Part shown: piece after piece, positions 1 to 9,536 of the stretch | Layout of the letters: every line of letters starts with the position of its first letter | How positions within the stretch are numbered: position 1 is the first letter of the stretch | Assembly: GCF_009670965.2 (NCBI RefSeq) | Contig: NZ_CP073239.1 | Span: 1,302,001 to 1,366,000, forward strand | Length of the DNA: 64,000 nucleotides | Reading direction: 5' to 3' | Origin: Riemerella anatipestifer | GTDB taxonomy: Bacteria > Bacteroidota > Bacteroidia > Flavobacteriales > Weeksellaceae | Position numbers and translations under genes: made by a program | Notes under the pieces: model-generated | The model's database searches: none | Told to the model about the DNA's origin: nothing | Seen by the model: only the letters and a program-made list of their open reading frames with translations

Positions 1-7
1 AAAATAT

Positions 8-1060
8 TTACTTTGAAAGTAATGCGTCCCAGCCTTGTGCGGTGAGTGGCGTGAGCTGTTCGCTTCCTCTTAGTACCAAGTAATTGCCTTGTTCTAGCTC
101 CGTAGCATGACCAATAATAGTAAAATCTGGGTGGTTTCTTATCTTTTCATAATCGTTTGGAAAAATGGTGAATAAGAGTTCATAGTCTTCGCCACCGTTA
201 AGGGCTGCCATTGCAGGGTTTAGATTAAACTCATCTGCGGTAGTTATGGTAAGAGTATCCATAGGGATTTTCTCTTCATATAACCTAAAACCTACTTTGC
301 TTTGGTCAGACAAGTGCAGAATCTCCGAAGCCAATCCGTCAGAAATATCTATCATTGAGGTTGGAGTGATGTCCAATTCGGTTAAAGTCTTTTTGATGTC
401 CGTTCTTGCTTCGGGTTTTAGTTGGCGTTCTAGGATATAGTCGTAGCCTTCCATTTCTGGTTGCATATTAGGATTGGTTAAGTACACCGAATGCTCTCGT
501 TCTAGAATTTGCAGCCCCATATATGCACCACCTAAATCTCCTGTAACTACTAATAGGTCGTTAGGTTTAGCGCCGCTTCGTTTGGCTAATTCATTTTCGT
601 TTGCGAGTCCTATGGCTGTAATGTTCAATATAAGTCCTGCTTGGGAGCTGGTAGTATCACCACCTACAAGGTCTACATTGTAGCGTTCGCAAGCTAAAGC
701 GATACCTGCATAAATTTCGTCAAAAGCCTCTACTGGGAAACGGTTGGAAGCCGCCATAGAAACCAATATTTGTGTAGGTGTGGCATTCATAGCGGCAATA
801 TCACTTAGATTGACTACAACAGCCTTATACCCTAGGTGCTTTAGCGGAACATAACCTAAATTAAAATGTACGCCTTCTGCTAAAACATCGGTAGAAACAA
901 CTACTTTTTTGTTTTCTGGATTGATGATGGTAGCATCATCTCCTATGCCTAGTTCCGAAGAGGTGTTTTTTAAACTGAATTTGTCGGTTAAGTGTTTTAT
1001 CAGTCCAAACTCTCCTAATTGAGAAACTGGAGTAAGTGCCATTTTCTTTTCTTCTAACAT
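8..1060 (-). CDS. thiL: Thiamine-monophosphate kinase
   Basis: Phosphorylates thiamine monophosphate to thiamine diphosphate with ATP, the last step of cofactor synthesis in the cytoplasm. The 350-residue protein has the PurM/ThiL-fold signatures in order: GIGDDA near residues 38-43 (metal-binding aspartates), STD at 56-58, GGDT near 133-136, and a DISDGL motif in the second half. The length is normal for the family. The start at 1060 is an ATG; a second ATG six codons in (MALTPVSQ) is also possible. It lies 15 nt behind the thioesterase gene on the same strand and probably shares its transcript. Homology is clear. Confidence 0.95.
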   Translation of the reverse strand: MLEEKKMALTPVSQLGEFGLIKHLTDKFSLKNTSSELGIGDDATIINPENKKVVVSTDVLAEGVHFNLGYVPLKHLGYKAVVVNLSDIAAMNATPTQILVSMAASNRFPVEAFDEIYAGIALACERYNVDLVGGDTTSSQAGLILNITAIGLANENELAKRSGAKPNDLLVVTGDLGGAYMGLQILEREHSVYLTNPNMQPEMEGYDYILERQLKPEARTDIKKTLTELDITPTSMIDISDGLASEILHLSDQSKVGFRLYEEKIPMDTLTITTADEFNLNPAMAALNGGEDYELLFTIFPNDYEKIRNHPDFTIIGHATELEQGNYLVLRGSEQLTPLTAQGWDALLSK

Positions 1061-1075
1061 AATGAAGTTTAAAAA

Positions 1076-1573
1076 TTAAGATTGAAAAACAGAAGGGTCT
1101 ATATTTTCTGGTCTGAAAGGAAGATTTTTGATGTCTTCTCTACTTAGTGTTTTGGTGTTTTCTGTTTTATAGGGTGCCAGACTTACCAAAATATCATCAG
1201 GTGGCGTGGTGGTTTTTCTTAGCATAGTGTCTATCCATACGCCCATTACTTCTGAAGTGGCACAGTGAGTACCATCAGGTAGATAAAACTTGTGAGTAAA
1301 AGCATAAATGCTGGCATCTTCTGACACGCCCGAAACCTCCAAAGAAACATAAACCGTTTGGTCTGCATAAATTTCTTTAAAAAACGAATACTTTTCGTGA
1401 AGAAGTACGGGACCAATTCCCCAACGATTAAGCTGTGCAAGTCCCATTTTATGTTGGTTCATAAAAGCCATTCTTGTTTGGGCACAATACTGCACATAGG
1501 CGGAGTTGGCAAGGTGTCTGTTGGCGTCTATATCGCTCCAACGCACTTCAAATTTATGGTAGAATACTGACAT
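1076..1573 (-). CDS. Acyl-CoA thioesterase, hot-dog (4HBT) family
   Basis: A single hot-dog domain protein of 165 residues, likely hydrolysing an acyl-CoA thioester in the cytoplasm; the chain-length preference cannot be read from sequence. The N-terminal stretch WSDIDANRHLANSAY (about residues 12-26) matches the 4-hydroxybenzoyl-CoA thioesterase motif (D-x-D-x-x-x-H-x-x-N), including the catalytic-type Asp. The ATG start is supported by a TAnnTTTG -7 box on the minus strand 18 nt upstream. Located immediately upstream of thiL in the same direction, probably co-transcribed although functionally unrelated. Confidence 0.8.
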   Translation of the reverse strand: MSVFYHKFEVRWSDIDANRHLANSAYVQYCAQTRMAFMNQHKMGLAQLNRWGIGPVLLHEKYSFFKEIYADQTVYVSLEVSGVSEDASIYAFTHKFYLPDGTHCATSEVMGVWIDTMLRKTTTPPDDILVSLAPYKTENTKTLSREDIKNLPFRPENIDPSVFQS

Positions 1574-1590
1574 TTTTAATTTTTTAAGGT

Positions 1591-1598
1591 CAAAGGTA
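1591..1598 (-). promoter_or_regulatory. -7 box (TACCTTTG) for thioesterase-thiL
   Basis: The minus strand reads TACCTTTG, an exact match to the Bacteroidota -7 consensus TAnnTTTG, ending 18 nt before the thioesterase ATG. No clear -33 TTTG is seen at the right distance. Confidence 0.5.
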
Positions 1599-1676
1599 AG
1601 AAAATTTAAAGTAAAACGGTTTTTAGCAATACTTCGTATAAAGGTATTTTATAGTACAACTACTGTTGTATTTGCT

Positions 1677-3416
1677 TTAAAGTTTTTTAATTGTAATAAG
1701 CTCTATATTCGCATAGGTTACTTCTTCTTTTTCAATATTATAATCAATACGGTTAATGTATATCGTTATACGGTAGCCCTCAAGGTTTTTTGTGAATGCC
1801 ATTTCTTCCACTTCGCCCGAAGGAGTGTTTTTAGCAAACTCAGTAATATCTGGTGCAAAATTTACTTCTTTGTTATCTAGGCTTATGAGTAGGCTACTAT
1901 TTATCTTTAATGATTTGTTTTCTATTGTTAGTTCGGCATTGTTATCATATTCAGTACTTAGAATCCAGCCTTTGCCGTCAAAAGGTATCGCTTGTGTTCT
2001 GTCTTTTAAGTTGAAGTATTTATATTCATTACCTCTTTCAGTAATGCTTCCTGTTTCATCATTTATAGTGGTAAAATCGTCATATTCTACAAAATAAGGG
2101 AACTCTTTGTTTAGGTTTTTAAAATGTTTTTCATCAAGATATTGGGCGAGTTCATCTTTTGCATTTCGGTTAATTAAATACCTTCCTGCATCACTAATTT
2201 CATAAAAAACAGAACGCTTTATCACTTTATTAAAATTGATTTTGCCATTCACGAGCAGTCCGTTTTCAGACAATACCTGATGTAAACGGTTTAGTTGACT
2301 TCTCTTAGCTACCGAAAATACATTGAAGTAAGGGAAAATTAACGCAAAGATTAAAAATGCCATCAAACTTTTAGGAATAAACGATATGGAAGTCTTCTTT
2401 CTAAAAATGAAATAAAAGGTACATAAGGTAATCCATATCGCCATTAAAAGGACAAAGTATCTAGACTCGGTAACTCCATAATCAAACAAACGAGTGAAAA
2501 TCGCTACAAATAGCAATACTAACATTGGTACAAGCGAGAAGTAAAATATTTTGGAGAACCATTTAACCCAAGATTTACTGTTTTCATTTTTTAGTGGGTG
2601 TACCAAAAGCAATGCGAATATCCCTACTAAAGAGTAGCTAATCACAGTGATAGATACCAAGCCTTTAGGGAGCTCCCATAAGAAAATAATCTTGGCAGCA
2701 TATAGGTACATAATCACTAAATAGATAAATAAAAGTGGAATAAGTATGTATTGTGTAAAGAATTTGAGTGCGATAGGGAACCCTGTTACAGTACCAGTGC
2801 GTTCTTCTTCTCTGCTTCTTTCTTCAAAAAGGAGGAAAATGATGGTATTCCCTAAAATGGATATGCCAGAAAATAAGATAGGATATATTTTATAATTATC
2901 ATTGATGCCAAATAAACTATTAAAAATACTGATGGCTGAAAGAATTCCAGCCGCTAGAACACCACTAAAAATAGAGGACAGTATGAAGTTAACAAACAAA
3001 TTTTTGTTATAGTTCCAAAAGGAGTATTCATTTTTAACTTTTGGTAAAAAGGGAGCTACCGAAATAAATAAATGGATAATTGCAGCCACTGGAATGATTA
3101 TAAAGGTGAAATTTTCAAATTGAGAGTAATCATTGGGGAAGATGGCGTAATATCCCACTAATAGCACTACACCCACGATATTGAGAAGCCACTTTTTGCC
3201 AATAACATCACTTAGCTTTTTTAGAGAAAAGAACAAACCTATCCCCGTGGCAGAAACAAAAGCAATAACCGCCATATTATAAACAAAATCGGACTTTGCG
3301 TCCCATATAATAGCCATAACGATGGCAATATAAGAAATGAGTGCCGAAAGTAGTACCATTGGGTAGTTGGCAACTATTTTCTTTAAATTTTTGAGGGCGT
3401 TATTAAGTAGTTTCAT
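1677..3416 (-). CDS. DUF4153-like polytopic membrane protein
   Basis: A 579-residue protein with roughly twelve hydrophobic segments over the first ~380 residues, followed by a soluble, charged C-terminal domain of about 190 residues. The organisation (short Lys-rich cytoplasmic N-terminus, repeated helices, extracytoplasmic tail) resembles the DUF4153 family found widely in flavobacteria; function is unknown. A matched -33/-7 promoter with ideal spacing lies directly upstream at 3437-3467, so it is probably its own transcription unit. It is divergent from the DUF2797 gene. The family assignment is from recall of the pattern, not from a profile search. Confidence 0.65.
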   Translation of the reverse strand: MKLLNNALKNLKKIVANYPMVLLSALISYIAIVMAIIWDAKSDFVYNMAVIAFVSATGIGLFFSLKKLSDVIGKKWLLNIVGVVLLVGYYAIFPNDYSQFENFTFIIIPVAAIIHLFISVAPFLPKVKNEYSFWNYNKNLFVNFILSSIFSGVLAAGILSAISIFNSLFGINDNYKIYPILFSGISILGNTIIFLLFEERSREEERTGTVTGFPIALKFFTQYILIPLLFIYLVIMYLYAAKIIFLWELPKGLVSITVISYSLVGIFALLLVHPLKNENSKSWVKWFSKIFYFSLVPMLVLLFVAIFTRLFDYGVTESRYFVLLMAIWITLCTFYFIFRKKTSISFIPKSLMAFLIFALIFPYFNVFSVAKRSQLNRLHQVLSENGLLVNGKINFNKVIKRSVFYEISDAGRYLINRNAKDELAQYLDEKHFKNLNKEFPYFVEYDDFTTINDETGSITERGNEYKYFNLKDRTQAIPFDGKGWILSTEYDNNAELTIENKSLKINSSLLISLDNKEVNFAPDITEFAKNTPSGEVEEMAFTKNLEGYRITIYINRIDYNIEKEEVTYANIELITIKKL

Positions 3417-3436
3417 AATTAGATTAAATGAGATAA

Positions 3437-3467
3437 CAAATGTATTGTTTTTGTTTGTAGTGGCAAA
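3437..3467 (-). promoter_or_regulatory. Complete Bacteroidota promoter for DUF4153 gene
   Basis: On the minus strand TTTG (3467-3464), 19 nt, then TACATTTG (3444-3437), matching -33 TTTG / -7 TAnnTTTG with ideal spacing. The -7 box ends 20 nt before the ATG at 3416. Confidence 0.75.
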
Positions 3468-3484
3468 GTCTGATAATTCATTGG

Positions 3485-3516
3485 TTTGTTACTGCCGAAT
3501 TTAATCTGTATTTTTG
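3485..3516 (+). promoter_or_regulatory. Complete Bacteroidota promoter for DUF2797 gene
   Basis: TTTG (3485-3488), 20 nt, then TATTTTTG (3509-3516), 17 nt before the ATG at 3534. It stands back to back with the minus-strand promoter at 3437-3467. Confidence 0.75.
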
Positions 3517-3533
3517 AGAAAAATTAGCAAAAG

Positions 3534-4328
3534 ATGTTATTTACAGGGCAAGTACTCAAGATGTCTGCACAGTTGGCAGAACCTATCCAATATTACCTTA
3601 ATCTATCTGATGATTTACTGCATATTAATGCTTTGTTTAACCGCAGGCTGAGTATAAAGCATATAGGATTTCAGTGTGTGGAATGTGGGAGCGATGAGCC
3701 TGTGTATCAGATGGGGTTTTGTAAAAAATGCTTTTTTGAAAGCCCTTATGCTAGTGAAACTATTCTAAAGCCCGAACTTTCTAAAGCCCACCTAGATATA
3801 GAAGAAAGAGATATAGAGGTGGAACGGAAAATACAGCTACAACCACATTTGGTTTATTTGGCTTATACGGGAGAGGTTAAAGTTGGGGTTACCAGGCAAA
3901 CACAAGTACCTACTAGATGGATAGACCAAGGGGCAACAAAGGCTCTTCCCATAGCGAAGACCGAAAACCGCTACGAAGCAGGAGTTATAGAAGTGGCTCT
4001 TAAAACTCATTTATCCGATAAAACCAATTGGCGAAAAATGCTCTCCGATGATGGGACTAGCGAGGTAGATTTGTTTGCGTTAAGAGAGGAAGTGGTTGGT
4101 TTATTCCCAAAGGAAAGTCAAAAGTTTGTGGTAGAGTCCGAACTTTATAGTTTAAAATATCCTTATACGCCCTTAGAAAAAATCACTTCTATAAATTTAA
4201 GTAAGACAAAAGAATATCAAGGTATTTTAAAAGGAGTTAAAGGGCAATACTTGGCATTTGAAGATGGTGGCGTAATGAATGTTCGCTCCCACGAGGGCTA
4301 TGTGGTGGAACTTGAAATAAAAGATTAG
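3534..4328 (+). CDS. DUF2797 family protein
   Basis: A 264-residue protein matching the general pattern of DUF2797. It has an N-terminal zinc-ribbon-like pair (CVECG near 49-53 and CKKC near 64-67), then a basic core containing GEVKVGVTRQTQVPTRW, reminiscent of GIY-YIG-like folds. Function is not established. The ATG at 3534 lies 17 nt after a good -7 box; a second in-frame ATG is nine codons downstream (MSAQLAEP). It stands alone on its strand, divergent from the DUF4153 gene and separated from miaB by 165 bp that hold only the miaB promoter. Confidence 0.7.
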   Translation: MLFTGQVLKMSAQLAEPIQYYLNLSDDLLHINALFNRRLSIKHIGFQCVECGSDEPVYQMGFCKKCFFESPYASETILKPELSKAHLDIEERDIEVERKIQLQPHLVYLAYTGEVKVGVTRQTQVPTRWIDQGATKALPIAKTENRYEAGVIEVALKTHLSDKTNWRKMLSDDGTSEVDLFALREEVVGLFPKESQKFVVESELYSLKYPYTPLEKITSINLSKTKEYQGILKGVKGQYLAFEDGGVMNVRSHEGYVVELEIKD

Positions 4329-4436
4329 CTTAGAAAAAGGGTTAAAAAATAAAGTGTTGTCTTCAGTATGAAAGCAACCGAGTTGTATTTCTTATGATAC
4401 GACTGTTTTTATCTGCCATTTTGTCATAATAATTAG

Positions 4437-4444
4437 TATATTTG
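4437..4444 (+). promoter_or_regulatory. -7 box (TATATTTG) for the miaB operon
   Basis: Exact TAnnTTTG match 49 nt before the miaB ATG. A TTTG lies upstream at 4420-4423 but its 13-nt spacing is shorter than usual, so the -33 element is uncertain. Confidence 0.55.
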
Positions 4445-4493
4445 CGGATTAGATTATCCTGTGGGTAATATTTAATGGTTAATACAATAGACT

Positions 4494-5927
4494 ATGCAAG
4501 AGAAATATATAGACGAAAGTCGTCAGGGAGAGGCTTACGCCATAGCAGAAAAGGAAGGTAACTCTAAGAAACTTTTTTTAGAAAGTTATGGTTGCCAAAT
4601 GAATTTTTCTGATAGCGAAATCGTGGCTTCTATTTTAAATGATGAAGGCTACAATACCACTCTAAAGGTAGAAGAAGCAGATTTAATTTTGCTTAACACT
4701 TGCTCTATCAGAGAAAAAGCAGAGCAAACAGTAAGAATGCGTTTGTCTCAATTCAAGAATTTGAAAAAAGAAAAACCAAGTCTTACGGTGGGGGTTTTGG
4801 GCTGTATGGCAGAAAGGCTTAAAACCAAATTTTTAGAAGAGGAGCAACTGGTGGATTTGGTAGTTGGTCCTGATGCATACAGAGATTTACCTAACCTACT
4901 TAAGGAAACCGAAGACGGTAGAGATGCCATCAATGTAATTCTCTCTAAGGAAGAGACCTATGCAGATATCAATCCTGTGAGGTTGGGTGGCAATGGAGTT
5001 ACGGCTTTTGTAACCATTACTAGAGGTTGCGATAATATGTGTACTTTCTGTGTGGTGCCATTCACAAGAGGAAGAGAAAGGAGTAGAGACCCACATTCTA
5101 TTATTAAAGAATGCCAAGAGTTATGGGAAAACGGCTATAAGGAAATTACTTTACTAGGGCAGAATGTAGATTCTTACCTTTGGTACGGTGGCGGTCCTAA
5201 AAAAGATTTTGATAAAGCCACAGAAATGCAAAAAGCTACAGCGGTAGATTTCTCTCAACTGCTAGAGATGGTGGCAAAGGCGGTACCAGAGATGCGTATC
5301 AGATTTTCTACTTCTAACCCTCAAGATATGAACTTGGAGGTGTTTAGGAAAATGGCTCAATATCCTAATATTTGTAAGTATGTACATTTGCCTGTTCAGA
5401 CGGGAAGTAACAAAATGCTAGAACTAATGAACAGACAGCATACTAGAGAGGAATATCTAGAGCTTATTAAAGAGGCAAGAAAAATAGTGCCTGATGTGGC
5501 TTTCTCTCAAGATATGATAGTAGGCTTCTGTAATGAAACGGAAGAAGACCATCAAGATACCTTATCTCTTATGAAAGAGGTAGAGTACGATTACGGTTAT
5601 ATGTTCGCTTATTCGGAAAGACCAGGGACACCCGCCCATAAAAAAATGGAAGACAATGTCCCAGCGGAAGTTAAAAAACGCCGTTTGCAGGAAGTAATAG
5701 ATTTGCAGGGAGAGCTTTCTAGAAAGAGAATGAAAGGCTATGTAGGGCGTCATCATGAAATCCTGATAGAAGGAGAAAGTAAAAAGGATAAAAACCAATG
5801 GAAGGGAAGAAACTCCCAAAACGCGGTTTGTGTGTTTGATAAGAAAGAAGGGCAGAAGATAGGAGACATAGTTTCTGTTTTTGTCTATGATAATACGCAA
5901 GGCACACTTTTGGGGAGAGTGGACTAA
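4494..5927 (+). CDS. miaB: tRNA-2-methylthio-N6-dimethylallyladenosine synthase
   Basis: Radical SAM methylthiotransferase that adds a methylthio group to i6A37 of tRNAs reading UNN codons. The N-terminal MTTase domain carries its three cluster cysteines (C34 in SYGCQMN, C70 in LLNTCS, C104 in LGCMAE). The radical SAM CxxxCxxC is at C179/C183/C186 (GCDNMCTFC), and a C-terminal TRAM-like region follows. The 477 residues are normal, with about 25 extra charged residues at the N-terminus. First gene of a four-gene run; the sigma-54 activator starts 28 nt downstream. Confidence 0.96.
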   Translation: MQEKYIDESRQGEAYAIAEKEGNSKKLFLESYGCQMNFSDSEIVASILNDEGYNTTLKVEEADLILLNTCSIREKAEQTVRMRLSQFKNLKKEKPSLTVGVLGCMAERLKTKFLEEEQLVDLVVGPDAYRDLPNLLKETEDGRDAINVILSKEETYADINPVRLGGNGVTAFVTITRGCDNMCTFCVVPFTRGRERSRDPHSIIKECQELWENGYKEITLLGQNVDSYLWYGGGPKKDFDKATEMQKATAVDFSQLLEMVAKAVPEMRIRFSTSNPQDMNLEVFRKMAQYPNICKYVHLPVQTGSNKMLELMNRQHTREEYLELIKEARKIVPDVAFSQDMIVGFCNETEEDHQDTLSLMKEVEYDYGYMFAYSERPGTPAHKKMEDNVPAEVKKRRLQEVIDLQGELSRKRMKGYVGRHHEILIEGESKKDKNQWKGRNSQNAVCVFDKKEGQKIGDIVSVFVYDNTQGTLLGRVD

Positions 5928-5955
5928 GTTTTTTAACCTTTAATTTTTATCAAAG

Positions 5956-7230
5956 ATGTCAGAGCTACAAAATATAAAGAATAGATTTGGGATTATAGGT
6001 AACTATCCCGTACTCAATAGAGCCTTAGAAAAGGCCATACAGGTAGCACCCACGGATATTTCGGTTTTGGTGATTGGCGAAAGTGGGGTTGGTAAGGAGT
6101 TTATTCCTAAAATCATTCACTCAGAATCACGCCGGAAGCATCAACCTTATATCGTGGTAAACTGTGGGGCTATCCCAGAAGGTACCATAGATTCCGAACT
6201 TTTCGGACACGAAAAAGGGGCTTTTACAGGGGCAACTTCCACACGAAAAGGCTATTTTGAAGTGGCGGACGGCGGAACTATCTTTTTAGATGAGGTAGGA
6301 GAGTTACCTTTACAAACACAGGTTCGTCTGTTGCGTGTGTTAGAGAGTGGTGAGTTTATGAAGGTAGGGTCTTCCCAAATACAGAAAACCAATGTGCGTA
6401 TTGTGGCAGCAACTAATGTTAATATGTTGAGTGCAATCCAAGATGGGCGTTTTCGTGAGGATTTGTTTTACCGTCTGAATACGGTGCAGATAGACATGCC
6501 GCCACTTAGAGAACGCAAGGGAGATATCCATTTGCTTTTTAGAAAATTCGCGATTGACTTTGCGGAAAAATACCGTATGCCTGAACTTAAACTTACTGAC
6601 GATGCGGTAAGTTATTTAGAACAATATCCTTTCCCTGGGAATGTGAGACAGCTGAGGAATTTGGTAGAGCAGATGACGGTGGTAGAGCAAAAAAGAGAGA
6701 TAGATGCTGTAAGATTAGCGGAATATATTCCTACGGAAAATAAATTACCTGCTTTAGTTCAGAAGAATACAATGGGTGGTTCAGGTTCTGATTTTAGTTC
6801 TGAGAGAGAGATTATGTATAAAATACTCTTTGATATGAGGAACGATATCAATGATTTGAAATCATTAACTTCGGAGCTGATAAAAAATAGAGGGAATTCT
6901 GATTTTAGCCATCACGAAAAGAGTCTTATCAATAGAATTTATACACCAGATACGGCGGCGGTTAATACGGGGTCTTTACTTTATTTTGAAAATCAAAATA
7001 GTGGTATGGAGTCTGGTATGGTAGCACCTGTGCAAGATGATGTGGAAATTGAAGATATAGAGGTAGAAGAAGCTAAACCAGAATCTTTATCTTTGCAGAA
7101 CAATGAGCGAGAGCTTATTGTAAAAGCACTAGAAATGCATAACGGAAGACGAAATAAAGCGGCGGAAGCATTAGGTATTTCTCAACGAACACTTTATCGT
7201 AAGATTAAACAATATGATTTAGAAGACTAA
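5956..7230 (+). CDS. Sigma-54-dependent transcriptional activator (orphan AAA+ type)
   Basis: Predicted enhancer-binding protein that remodels RNA polymerase-sigma-54. It begins almost directly with the AAA+ domain: Walker A GESGVGKE at 41-48, the sigma-54-contacting loop GAFTGA at 88-93, and a Walker B-like GGTIFLDEVGE. The C-terminus carries a Fis-type helix-turn-helix (about 380-424, NKAAEALGISQRTLYRKIK). Between them is an acidic, poorly conserved linker. There is no N-terminal receiver, GAF or PAS domain, so it must be controlled by level, partner or the linker. lptE starts 3 nt after its stop, so the two are co-transcribed. Confidence 0.9.
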   Translation: MSELQNIKNRFGIIGNYPVLNRALEKAIQVAPTDISVLVIGESGVGKEFIPKIIHSESRRKHQPYIVVNCGAIPEGTIDSELFGHEKGAFTGATSTRKGYFEVADGGTIFLDEVGELPLQTQVRLLRVLESGEFMKVGSSQIQKTNVRIVAATNVNMLSAIQDGRFREDLFYRLNTVQIDMPPLRERKGDIHLLFRKFAIDFAEKYRMPELKLTDDAVSYLEQYPFPGNVRQLRNLVEQMTVVEQKREIDAVRLAEYIPTENKLPALVQKNTMGGSGSDFSSEREIMYKILFDMRNDINDLKSLTSELIKNRGNSDFSHHEKSLINRIYTPDTAAVNTGSLLYFENQNSGMESGMVAPVQDDVEIEDIEVEEAKPESLSLQNNERELIVKALEMHNGRRNKAAEALGISQRTLYRKIKQYDLED

Positions 7231-7233
7231 ATT

Positions 7234-7776
7234 ATGAATATCATCTATCATCAAATGAGATTGAGTAAAATATTATTTTCATTTTTGAGTTTCTTGTTCC
7301 TAACAAGTTGTTATAGCTTCACGGGGAATTCTTTGACACCGGAAATGAAAACAATACAAATAAAAACATTTCCTAACAATGCGGCTTTGGTTAATCCAGA
7401 GTTAAGTCAGCAATTTACCATAGCTTTACAAAACAGGTTTTTGCAGAGAACCACTCTTAAAGGAGCTACTCAAAATCCTGATTTGATGATAGAAGGAAAG
7501 ATTGTAGATTATCGCCTTAACGAACCAACCACAATATCCACAGGAGTGTCCACACAAGGTGGTGTAATGCAAGCAGCTCAAAACAAACTAGTGATTAGTG
7601 TTAAGGTAAGGTATGAAAATAAAATAGACCCTCAGCTTAGTTTTGATAGAACTTATACCGATGAAGCGGTTTATAATAGTGATTTAGATATTACTCAGAT
7701 AGAAAATTCGCAGGTTCAAATCGTGAATGAGAGAATCATCAATAAGATATTTAACGACATAGTGGCCAACTGGTAA
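7234..7776 (+). CDS. lptE: LptE-like LPS-assembly lipoprotein
   Basis: A 180-residue outer-membrane lipoprotein with signal peptide and lipobox LTSC (Cys26), followed by an LptE-type body (short beta strands, an FTGNSLTPEMKTIQI start, and a C-terminal ERIINKIFNDIV helix). LptE plugs the LptD barrel to deliver LPS to the cell surface. Eight residues precede the likely alternative start MRLSKIL, which gives a more typical signal peptide; the first ATG is tightly coupled to the upstream stop. Neighbours on both sides are within 5 nt, giving a strong operon. Confidence 0.82.
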   Translation: MNIIYHQMRLSKILFSFLSFLFLTSCYSFTGNSLTPEMKTIQIKTFPNNAALVNPELSQQFTIALQNRFLQRTTLKGATQNPDLMIEGKIVDYRLNEPTTISTGVSTQGGVMQAAQNKLVISVKVRYENKIDPQLSFDRTYTDEAVYNSDLDITQIENSQVQIVNERIINKIFNDIVANW

Positions 7777-7780
7777 AATT

Positions 7781-9181
7781 ATGAATGCTAGAATTTTAGA
7801 ACTTATAAAACAGCCTCAGCTTATTCAGAAAGACGATGTGGCTTTGCTAGATAAAGAACTTAAAAATCAACCTTATTTACAGTCGTTAAGAGCTTTGAAA
7901 TTGATTGGGACTCACAAGTTTTTCCCTGAGAATTACAATTCAGTTTTATCAGAAACAGCCGCTTTTACCACAGATAAAAAGATATTATATCAGTTGATTT
8001 TTGGTAAACCGAAGAAAATAGAAGAAGTTCAACCTTTGGTTTCTGAAGAAGTATCTGTTGAGAAGATAGAAGAAGCGGTAACTCCGAGTGAGCCCAATGT
8101 TTTATCTGAAAATACAGAGGAAGTACCTGTAGCTATGGGTATTGTTTTAGAGGAGGAAGAGTTAGAAGTTATAGATTTTGATGAAGCTATGGAGTCGCAA
8201 TCATCAATCACTGATGAGGTTCAGAATGATGAAAAAATAGAGATTGTAGAAGAAGTCAATGCTCAAAAAATAGAGGTAGATAGAGAGGAAGTTATTGAGA
8301 TAGACAACAAAGAGGAAGAAGCTACAAGTTTAAGTTTTCAAGAAATGGAAGCATTTTTACCAAACATTAAATTTAAAACACCCGATACCGAATTAAAGAC
8401 TGAAAGCAACATAAAAAGCGAAGTGGCTAAAGAAAACATAGTAGAAGAACAAAAGCCCGTTGTAGCGGAGGAAGCTCCTACGGAAGTTTTAGTAGAATCT
8501 ATGGAAGATAAATTGAATGACAGTCCTCAACCAGAAGAAAATTTAGCTTCAGAATGGAAGCCTATGTCTATTGAAACGCATTTGCCTGATGCTTTGATAG
8601 GTAAACCAAAACCATCTCTAGAACCTAAGGAGGAGGTGAAAGAAGAACCTATTTTAGTGGAGAGTCATCATACAGAAACTCTAGTAGAGGAGGAAACTCC
8701 AGCAGATTTAGGGGAAGAATCGGAAGAAAGACAAGCCTTAAATGTTTCATTTTTTAGCGATACTCCTGCTCCGATAGATACTGTTATTGCTACTGAAACT
8801 CAACCAGAGGTTGAGGAAAGTAATGTCCCAAGTTTCATTAATACTTGGCAAAATTGGCTTAAAATAGATAGGACGGCGGTTTCTGAAGTTGATAAAAAAT
8901 CTCAAATTATAGATAAATTTATAGAGACTAATCCTAGCATTGCTAAGGTAGATAAAAATACACCTATTAAAGAGGAAAAAGAGTTTTTAATCAAAGAAAA
9001 AGGTGATGATATTTCTCATCTAATGACGGAGACCTTAGCTCAGCTTTATGTAGAACAACATCTTTATACTAAGGCCATTGAGGCCTATGGTATATTGCAA
9101 AATAAATATCCAGAAAAGATTGATATTTATGCCGAAAAAATAGAAGAAATTAAACAAATGAGAATGGGCGGGAGAGCTTAG
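7781..9181 (+). CDS. Acidic low-complexity protein with TPR-like C-terminus
   Basis: A 466-residue cytoplasmic protein of unknown function. The first ~85 residues look helical and folded, residues ~90-340 are a Glu/Val/Pro-rich disordered stretch of repeated EE-x-V/P-type units, and the last ~120 residues contain a TPR-like pair ending in QLYVEQHLYTKAIEAYGIL. It begins 4 nt after lptE and closes the miaB operon. Many flavobacteria carry a similar acidic TPR protein at this place. It ends 13 bp from the convergent rnpA with no obvious hairpin between. I do not assign a role. Confidence 0.75.
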   Translation: MNARILELIKQPQLIQKDDVALLDKELKNQPYLQSLRALKLIGTHKFFPENYNSVLSETAAFTTDKKILYQLIFGKPKKIEEVQPLVSEEVSVEKIEEAVTPSEPNVLSENTEEVPVAMGIVLEEEELEVIDFDEAMESQSSITDEVQNDEKIEIVEEVNAQKIEVDREEVIEIDNKEEEATSLSFQEMEAFLPNIKFKTPDTELKTESNIKSEVAKENIVEEQKPVVAEEAPTEVLVESMEDKLNDSPQPEENLASEWKPMSIETHLPDALIGKPKPSLEPKEEVKEEPILVESHHTETLVEEETPADLGEESEERQALNVSFFSDTPAPIDTVIATETQPEVEESNVPSFINTWQNWLKIDRTAVSEVDKKSQIIDKFIETNPSIAKVDKNTPIKEEKEFLIKEKGDDISHLMTETLAQLYVEQHLYTKAIEAYGILQNKYPEKIDIYAEKIEEIKQMRMGGRA

Positions 9182-9194
9182 CTTTCTCTAAGTA

Positions 9195-9536
9195 TTACTT
9201 TTTGCAAAGTTTTATAAAATCTTCTTCTACCAACTGATATTTTTTAGGCATTTCTGCAGATACCCAAAATATCATAGCGTGAGATGTGGCTCCGAATTTT
9301 TGATGAAATAACTCTTTGTTTAGGCGATAGCATTCTCTTAGGAGTCTTTTCACTCTGTTTCTGTCGGTAGCTTTTTTGAAATAGCGTTTAGATACAGAAA
9401 CTCCGATTTTACTTGCTTCTGCATCAGTAAAAATAAGCCTAATGTTGCCACAAGTTTGCCATTTTCCTTTTTCAAAAAGAGTGGTAATATCTTTTTTAGA
9501 CTTTAATCTTTCAGATTTAGGGTAGGTATAACTCAT
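9195..9536 (-). CDS. rnpA: Ribonuclease P protein component
   Basis: Small basic protein of 113 residues that binds the RNase P RNA and aids 5' maturation of tRNA precursors. The signature RNR-type motif DRNRVKRLLRECYR is present after GVSVSKRYFKKA, and the size is normal. It overlaps the upstream tcdA by 4 nt, so it is translated as the last gene of tatD-tcdA-rnpA rather than next to rpmH/dnaA as in many bacteria. Homology is clear. Confidence 0.93.
   Translation of the reverse strand: MSYTYPKSERLKSKKDITTLFEKGKWQTCGNIRLIFTDAEASKIGVSVSKRYFKKATDRNRVKRLLRECYRLNKELFHQKFGATSHAMIFWVSAEMPKKYQLVEEDFIKLCKK

Noticed and set aside
7781..9181. Tandem DNA repeat or surface adhesin in the acidic Glu-rich protein.
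   Set aside because: The units are low-complexity protein sequence without regular DNA repeats, and there is no signal peptide.
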